A stretch of DNA of 64,000 bases from Corticium candelabrum (lineage: Eukaryota > Porifera > Homoscleromorpha > Homosclerophorida > Plakinidae), in contig NC_085098.1 in NCBI RefSeq assembly GCF_963422355.1, positions 8,098,582 through 8,162,581 on the forward strand, written 5' to 3'. Below are positions 57,353 through 64,000 of the stretch, piece by piece. The notes below the pieces were generated by a model. It did no database searches. It had not been told where the DNA came from and was given only the letters and a program-made list of their open reading frames with translations. A program made the position numbers and the translations under genes. Every line of letters starts with the position of its first letter. Within the stretch, counting starts at the first letter, position 1.

Positions 57353-59953
57353 ATGTCTCAGCGCTTCTGTCAAGTTGGGACTTCGCTGCCTGTTGGCGAT
57401 TTGGCTTCTTTTTTTTAGCTGCAAACAACTGATGACGAAATTGGCGATAGCGATAATGCGTCGATGGCTTCGATATCGTCGTCCGACGGTGACGCGACAG
57501 ACAACAAAGAAGCGCTACCCGTCGAAGAAGACAGCGATGACGCTACGCTGTAAGTATAACGTTTTGTTGTCTAATCATCTGTTTTTTTGCGATACGTTGT
57601 TCAGTAACGTTTTTAGTACCTGTTTTGCAAGTTTGAGCGTTAGCCGTTGACAAGAATTTGAGTTATGCATATAGCAACGCATGAGTGTTTGGTTGCTATG
57701 GCTGTGTATCCGTATGTTGTGGTAGACATAGGTATGTAAAACAGTTTGATGTCTATTCATTTGGTTTTTTGCTATGCGCTGTTTAGTTTTTACGGTTCAG
57801 TAAGTGTTTTCCAAGTTTGGATGTTAGGAGTTGGCAAGAATTTGAGTTATGCCCATAGCAACACACATAGCAACGGACTTGTTGTGTTGCGGTTGCTATT
57901 GCTGTGTACTTGTACCTTGTGATTACAGATGCAATATATTGCACTCATGCACACAGATTCTAATATCTTATATTTGTATTAGCCCTCCTTCACCTCACAA
58001 TCATTCTCCTTCATCATTAGATCCTCATTTATCACTTTTTGCCACCTCTCTATCTGCCAATTCACCCCTACTTTCCATTCAGCTCTTTCTTCCTCAGTCA
58101 CTGCTGTTTCTGTGTCATCAATGTCAACTTTTTCTTATCGTCAACAGCAACTCGACAACAGCCAGCTCGTCGTCGAGCAACTCAACAACGTCATTTACCA
58201 GCTTCCTCGTCTGAGTCATCTGACTCTGAGCCTGAGCCAGCTTACCGTTTTGATCACCGCACTGATGCACTGCCTGTCGAGCATTTGTGCCATGTTCCAT
58301 CTGTTGATGATTACCAACGGCAATTACCACAGTTTGCACCACGAAGGCCTGTAGGATTCTACCTTCCTCAACCGTATCCTATTACTGCTGTAGGCTTCTT
58401 TAAATTGTTTTTCACCGACAACATGATGAAGATTATCAGAACGTTTGTGTTTGATGTCTTTTCTTTGCATTTGTCTTCATGGTATATTATTCTGTAAAAA
58501 CAGTAACATCAACGGTGAAGATAACTGTAAAAAGAGTTATAGCGGCAAATCTGGAGGACGGCGAAGGGAGTGTAGTTTTTGACCAGTGACAGTTGACGAG
58601 ATGAACTCGCTGATTGGGCTCTTGATATACATGGGACTTGTCAAGGAATACTATAACAAAATATTTAGTGTATTATTTTTAATTCTTTGTATCAGTAGGT
58701 TTCTGAGCTCTCAGATTACGGGCTTACAACTTTTCTTTTTTACGGGTTGTGGGCCAGAAGGTTCATGTCTCGCGACCGTTTTGACGCGATCCTATCGGTC
58801 ATACAGATAGAAAATCCTCGTACTGATAAGGACCGAGAGGCTGACCCATTGAGAATAGTACGCACCGTATATAACGAATTACGAAGAAATTGTCTAGAAT
58901 ATGGTCAGCCTCAAGCCCGTGTCTCACTTGACGAGCGCATGGTGAAAGCCAAAAGACGTTTTGCTTTTAGATATGTAAAAGTTCCAAAATATAAGCTGAA
59001 CAATTACTTAATATGATTTTGCTATTATTAGGCAATACATCAAAAACAAACTCGTCAAGTGAGGTGTGAAGTTGTATTGTGTATGCAATTCTATTTCAGG
59101 CTACACATACAACTTCGATATTTACACGGGCAAGGAGCGTCAATCATTAGTGGCGGCGACAGCGGAAACAACAACATCACAAGCAGCAACAACAGCAGCT
59201 GCAACCACAACATCATCAGCTGGCTCAGCTCGAAAACGACGGAAGACAACACGTCAGTCAGCAGATGACACAAGTGTGATCCATCGTACAGTCATGCGTA
59301 TGATGGATCCTCTTCTTGATCAGGGGTACACTGTGTCCACTGATCAATTCTATACATCAGGATTTCTGTTCAAGGAGCTCTATGACCGGCATACAATGGC
59401 CTGTGGTACAGTCCAGAAAAACAGGAAAAGTGTTCCTGCCGATTTGAAGAACATTCGTCTGTTCTCAAAATTGCCACGATATAACTATAGCATATGTGTT
59501 TATTTGCAAATACAAGTACAGTTTAGTTTAGGTTCATTTCGTTATAAACGTGACGGTCCACTCTGTACTATTGAATGGGTGGACCGTAACGTGATAACAC
59601 TTATGAGCACCTTTCATTCTAGACACCATCATGCTCTCTGCGAAAGATTTACCAAGGATCGTGCAAAGTATGATGGGCACCACAGGATCCGTATTCTCAG
59701 ATTTGAGGCTATTTGCGACTACAACGCCCACATGGGAGGCGTAGATAAATAAGATCAGATGATAAAGTATTATGAAATATTGCATAATAGCCTCAAGTAC
59801 TGAATGATGATCTTTCTGCACGTGATTGACTTAGCTATTCTCAACAGCTTCATCATGTTTACTGCCCTTCAAAAACAATATCCTCAAGATGAACGTCTCC
59901 AGAGGAAAGGGCAGTATGCGCAGAAAGACTTCAGGTGTGAGCTTATCCAAAAA
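57353..59953 (+). pseudogene. piggyBac-type transposase, degenerate and 3'-truncated
   Basis: A likely start at ATG 57353 (MSQRFCQ) is followed by an acidic exon from about 57420 to 57550. Next come FDHRTDALPVEHL and FKLFFTDNMM (58240-58430), VTVDEMNSLIGLLIYMGLV (58587) and GRRFMSRDRFDAIL (58750). The three catalytic Asp regions are RVSLDERMVKAK (58918), TVSTDQFYTSGFLFKEL (59330) and YNAHMGGVDK (59720). Stops break the frame: TGA at 59060-59062 where the family has Trp (KWG), TAA at 59750-59752 after VDK, and TGA at 59801-59803. The piece after that still reads FLHVIDLAILNSF and then runs straight into TTAGGG repeats at 59954. A TTAA followed by CCCTACTATTTC at 56910 could be its left end; no right end exists. 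Confidence 0.88.
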
Positions 59954-60014
59954 TTAGGGTTAGGGTTAGGGTTAGGGTTAGTATTGTTAGGGTTAGGGTT
60001 AGGGTTAGGGTTAT
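59954..60014 (+). repeat. Interstitial telomeric TTAGGG array 1
   Basis: About 9 units with one short interruption (GTATTG), directly abutting the truncated piggyBac coding sequence. Confidence 0.95.
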
Positions 60015-60355
60015 AGGTTAGGGTTTAGCTCAACAGAACTAAACCTCACGTACCAGAACGTGCAGGACAATGCCTGGTCCGGTGAACGTGAAGGCTCCAT
60101 TCCCTGTCTTGTGGGGTGCGCTCTCAGGTGTACGGCTTGTCATTAATTGTCAATAGTAGTCTCTCCAGCGTTGACGCAGTAATTTCCTGCTTCAGTGTAC
60201 TAGTTGTGTTTGTTGGAGTTGTCAGTGTTTTGGTGTCGAATGATTAGGAGTTGTGTGTATTCGGAAAGAGAGAGAGAGAGAGAGAGAGAGGGGGTGGGGG
60301 AGGGGGGGGAAAGAGAGAGGGAAAAGGAGGGAGTGGGCATGAGTTATTTGGCTTT
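60015..60355 (+). repeat. Subtelomeric repeat unit, copy 1
   Basis: Starts ATAGGTTAGGGTTTAGCTCA, continues with GTACCAGAACGTGCAGGAC and GGTGTACGGCTTGTCATTAA, and ends in a GA/G-rich tract (60268-60335). Copies at 60603 and 63133 share this order. No ORF is conserved. Confidence 0.92.
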
Positions 60356-60602
60356 GTTAGTTTTTGAAAAGTTAATAGTTTTGCACATTATTTGTTTAGT
60401 GAAGTATAAGCATTGGTCCGTTCCACTGATGAATTCTCTGTACCAGTGAGTACCGTAAATTTGTTGGTGTACTTAGTGGATTAGTGCGTCGAACTTCTTC
60501 GAGTTACAGACAGCACTCCATCAACTCCCATAGAAGGATGTTTTTCTGACAGCATATGTCTCACCCTTGGTCGCGGAAAACGGAGCCAAAATAGGTTTAT
60601 GG
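60356..60602. other. Spacer between subtelomeric copies
   Basis: Unique in this window; no feature supported. Confidence 0.4.
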
Positions 60603-60975
60603 GGTACGGCTTAGCTCAACAGAACTAAACTTTACGTACCAGAACGTGCAGGACCATGCCTGGTCTGGTGATCGTGAGGGCTCCATTTCCAGTCTTGTGG
60701 GGTGCTCCCTTGGGTGTACGGCTTGTCATTAATTGTCAACAATAATCTCTTCACTGTTAGTGCAACAATTCTCTGGTCAAGTGTAGAGGTTGTGTCCGTT
60801 GGAACCATCAATGTTTTGGTGTCGGATGATTAGGAGTTTCTTCATGTGTGTTTGTTTTGTCCGTGTAGAAGATAGAAGGGAAGAGGGGAAAAGGACAGAA
60901 GGAAAAGGAGAAAGATAGAAAATTGAGTGACAGAGAGAGAGAGGGGGCGGGAGGAGGGGATTTGGAAACATGTAT
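60603..60975 (+). repeat. Subtelomeric repeat unit, copy 2 (diverged)
   Basis: Same order of blocks as copy 1, but more substitutions (for example CTTTACGTACC for CCTCACGTACC). It lacks a TTAGGG array at its left. It ends in a GA-rich tract (60860-60960). Confidence 0.92.
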
Positions 60976-62372
60976 GAATCAGGTCTGAGTGGGTGGCCAA
61001 GAGGAGAAAGACAGGAGAACAAAAGAGATTAAGATTATATGATCAATTAATTAATTTATTAATCAATTACTGTTCCATGCAATAATTCAATAAATGATTG
61101 ATTCAGTTGGGGTCAAGCTAGTTGTTTTAATAATAATGTTCAGTAAGCCCATATGGGTGTATGGGTATGTGGATGTCTGCTGTGGAGTGTGGATGTCGAG
61201 GTATGTTGGCCGGGTACTTACCTTGGTGGGAAAAGATGAGTTGTTGATGTTGCACACTGTGATGGGATGATCTTAGGATCGAGTTGCTTGACATGTATTA
61301 AAACTTGTTAGTTTGTGTAGTTGTTTCAAATCATCAAATGTCAGATTTCTTGTTTAATTAAGTTGATTTGTAATTTGAGTTGTGTATTGATTTTGTTGGC
61401 TCACACATTTGTTCAATGTAGTTTCGTATTGAGAGTAGTTTTTTGTATATGTGAGCATCAACATATGGCAGTCTGTATAAGAGTGTTTTTGGTGTGTACC
61501 TGTAATTGTAGAATTCTTCCAATGTAGGTCTGTCTTTTTGACCACCCTTGTGGAGTTTGTTGGTCAGAATGAGTTGATGGATGCTGTTGTGGTCAGTAGT
61601 TGATGTTAATCAGGATGTTCATTTGCTGATCCCCACTTTTGGGAAATGCATTCTGAAGCCGGAAATGTTGAAGTGGTACTTTCGGTGTGGAGATCTTGTT
61701 CAGTGTTTACGTACTCATTGTCTATTTAGAGTTGTTTTCTGTTAGAATGTAGTTGTTATTAGAAAGACAATTCAAGACAATATCGATTAAGCGTTTTCAG
61801 AGAGGTTATGTGTCAGATATGAGATGTGACCACTAAACAAAACGTTATGGAACGATATCCAGCTTCGGGTATCGTTTCAGCGTGCACATAAGCGAGCGCG
61901 GTGCGGTCTATTGGCGTACGCGTTTCGGTTTATAACCTTTATCAGCGCCAGACACGCATCGATGAGAATGTCTTACCTTGCAACACGCTAGAGAATGTCA
62001 CTCGTCAGTTGTCGTTCATATAAAGAAGTTTTGAGAAGTCGTGACGTGATCGGAGGTTTGACTAGGTTTCAGAACAATGGATTCTTGTGTCCGCTTGACG
62101 TAATGAGTTCTTTTGGTATGTCGGCGGCGAGAGATATATGTCTGTATCCGGGTAATATTAGTCATGTGACTTGTTTGTTGTCATGTATCGAATACCTATG
62201 TTCTTCGGCTTCAGAAGCAACGGTGACGGTGTGGTTGGAAAGAGCAGCTGGCATAAGTGATATGAACGAACAGAGCGAGTGATGATGAGCTCCCGATGAG
62301 GTGAAGATGACATCTGATCGGTGAGTCTGCGTGTATGGGTATGTGTGTCTATGTGTGGCATGCAGGTTGTCT
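60976..62372. other. Subtelomeric sequence without recognised gene
   Basis: No recognised domain. An ORF at 61995-62282 (95 codons, + strand, starting MSLVSCRSYKEVLRS) lies in a GC-richer patch (about 61850-62330). It has no family features I know and may be chance. Confidence 0.35.
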
Positions 62373-62425
62373 GTTAGGGTTAGGGTTAGGGTTAGGGTTA
62401 GGGTTAGAGTCAGAGTTAGGGTTAG
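62373..62425 (+). repeat. Interstitial telomeric array 2 (degenerate)
   Basis: About 6 clean TTAGGG units, then variants (TTAGAG, TCAGAG) and two more units. Confidence 0.93.
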
Positions 62426-62874
62426 GCCGTTAGGGTTTCCCCAGCCGGGCCGACCCCTTCCTCACCAGTGGATTTGCACGCGATACGACCAGAATGCCTT
62501 CGAGATGACACAAGTCGCGTGAGCGTGGGAGACCTCGATTCCAATCCTTTTAGTGTGGCGCCCGACGGTAGATTCATTATGTCTGCTTCAGTTGAGAATG
62601 ACGTCACATATTGTGGTTCCCGTGCGTCTGGCTCACGAGGCCATGTCGTGTCGGTACGTATCGATCGGACTGTGGTCGATCCGTACGTTATCTGAGGAAC
62701 ACCGGAGTCTGCGCCGGTATCGCGTCAGACCGTCCCGCTGCCTTTCTCGGTTTCAGATCGTTGCTTCTTTGGTGTAACGGACTCTCTGTGGGTCGTGTCG
62801 TATATCGTGTTTCACATTGTGTTGTCGTGTCAATCTTGGTTTTATCTTGGTTTTATGTGTCGGTGTGTGTGTGT
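62426..62874. other. GC-rich segment between telomeric arrays
   Basis: A frame open from about 62426 to 62695 (with IRPECLRDDTSRVSVGDL) has no recognised domain. Base composition is more GC-rich than its neighbours. It could be a fragment of a mobile element or gene captured in the subtelomere. Confidence 0.35.
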
Positions 62875-63132
62875 TTAGGGTTAGGGTTAGGGTTAGGGTT
62901 AGGGTTAGGGTTAGGGTTAGGGTTAGGGTTAGGGTTAGGGTTAGGGTTAGGGTTAGGGTTAGGGTTAGGGTTAGGGTTAGGGTTAGGGTTAGGGTTAGGG
63001 TTAGGGTTAGGGTTAGGGTTAGGGTTAGGGTTAGGGTTAGGGTTAGGGTTAGGGTTAGGGTTAGGGTTAGGGTTAGGGTTAGGGTTAGGGTTAGGGTTAG
63101 GGTTAGGGTTAGGGTTAGGGTTAGGGTTAGGG
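62875..63132 (+). repeat. Interstitial telomeric array 3
   Basis: 43 TTAGGG units without a variant that I could see, on the plus strand. Confidence 0.98.
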
Positions 63133-63545
63133 TTATAGGTTAGGGTTTAGCTCAACAGAACTAAACCTCACGTACCAGAACGTGCAGGACCATGCCTGGT
63201 CCGGTGAACGTGAAGGCTCCGTTTCCTGTCTTGTGGGGTGCTCTCTCAGGTGTACGGCTTGTCATTAATTGTCAATAGTAGTCTCTCCAGCGTTGACGCA
63301 GCAATTTCTTGCTTCAGTGTAAAAGTTGTGTTTGTTGGAGTTGTCAGTGTTTTGGTGTCGAATGGTTAGGAGTTGTGTGTATTCTGTGTGTTTGTTTAGT
63401 CTGTATAGTAGGTAAGGAAGAAAGGGGAGAGTAGGACAGAGAGAGAGAGAGAGAGAGAGAGGGGGAGAGAGAGATAGATAGATAGAGAGAGAGATAGAGA
63501 GAGAGATATATATGGAGAGAAAGGACAGGAGACAGGGGTTAATTT
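63133..63545 (+). repeat. Subtelomeric repeat unit, copy 3
   Basis: Nearly identical to copy 1, including the ATAGGTTAGGGTTTAGCTCA junction to the preceding TTAGGG array. It ends in a GA/GATA tract (63435-63520). Confidence 0.94.
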
Positions 63546-63711
63546 TAATCAAATAGTTGTTGTAGCAATAAATTAATTACTTAATAAGATTAGATTATGT
63601 TGTTAGGTTAAGTACGTCATGCGCCACACAATCAAGATTGGGCTGGGCGATGGGGTAAAGTATCATGGCTCTTAAGTAATTTCTTAAATGTATAAGTAAT
63701 TGGTCTCAAAG
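63546..63711. other. Last unique sequence before the terminal array
   Basis: About 165 bases of AT-rich sequence with no feature. Confidence 0.5.
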
Positions 63712-64000
63712 TTAGGGTTAGGGTTAGGGTTAGGGTTAGGGTTAGGGTTAGGGTTAGGGTTAGGGTTAGGGTTAGGGTTAGGGTTAGGGTTAGGGTTAGG
63801 GTTAGGGTTAGGGTTAGGGTTAGGGTTAGGGTTAGGGTTAGGGTTAGGGTTAGGGTTAGGGTTAGGGTTAGGGTTAGGGTTAGGGTTAGGGTTAGGGTTA
63901 GGGTTAGGGTTAGGGTTAGGGTTAGGGTTAGGGTTAGGGTTAGGGTTAGGGTTAGGGTTAGGGTTAGGGTTAGGGTTAGGGTTAGGGTTAGGGTTAGGGT
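63712..64000 (+). repeat. Terminal TTAGGG array, probable telomere
   Basis: About 48 perfect units run to the edge of the window. The G-rich strand is 5'->3' toward the edge, which is the polarity of a right-hand chromosome end. Confidence 0.95.

Noticed and set aside
62611..63143. Long GLGLGL and RVRVRV ORFs
   Set aside because: Direct translations of TTAGGG repeats.

Overview
This is a nuclear segment from an animal, most likely an early-branching marine one such as a sponge. Genes are split by many short GT-AG introns. The orthologues are animal (LARP1, FBXO8, a WW-PDZ-FERM protein, NO-receptor-type guanylyl cyclases), and the telomere repeat is TTAGGG. The G-rich telomere strand runs 5'->3' to the right edge and the last 289 bases are pure repeat, so the window ends in or next to a chromosome end. 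The sponge assignment is inference.

Left half (1-33,000), gene-dense: a guanylyl-cyclase catalytic protein with its 5' part outside the window (+, to 4414); LARP1 (+, 5062-11359); an H-NOX guanylyl cyclase with a C-terminal membrane anchor (+, 11853-14535); FBXO8 (-, 14865-18779); a WW-PDZ-FERM scaffold of the FRMPD1/3/4 group (+, 18988-28579); and a second tail-anchored H-NOX cyclase (-, 28969-31541 or further), close paralogue of the first. Introns here carry (CA)n tracts, tRNA-derived SINEs with (GT)n ends, and MITE-like elements. A tract of about 880 bp with strict purine-pyrimidine alternation lies just upstream of the second cyclase's first recognised exon.

Middle (33,000-53,200): an assembly gap of 200 N; an OTU-like fragment; a PLP-dependent cysteine synthase with a likely mitochondrial presequence (-, 35198-43186); then a nested transposon about 10 kb long. 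A pogo/Tigger-like element (43193-53191, TA target duplication) starts six bases upstream of the cysteine synthase ATG. It contains a Merlin-like element with arms of about 390 bp (43455-45403) and a 5.1 kb element carrying a RecQ-like helicase plus an opposite-strand DUF6589-like protein (46037-51125). All these transposon genes are broken.

Right end (53,200-64,000): a long-arm inverted-repeat element, a degenerate minisatellite, a piggyBac pseudogene that runs directly into TTAGGG repeats, then alternating subtelomeric repeat units and TTAGGG arrays to the edge.

The notable biology is the cyclase cluster. One member lacks the transition-state Asn/Arg; two have complete active sites, intact heme-pocket motifs and a hydrophobic tail. 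Together they suggest membrane-tethered NO/heme-dependent cGMP signalling. Exon limits were read by eye from splice signals and protein similarity, and may be off by some bases where not stated exactly.
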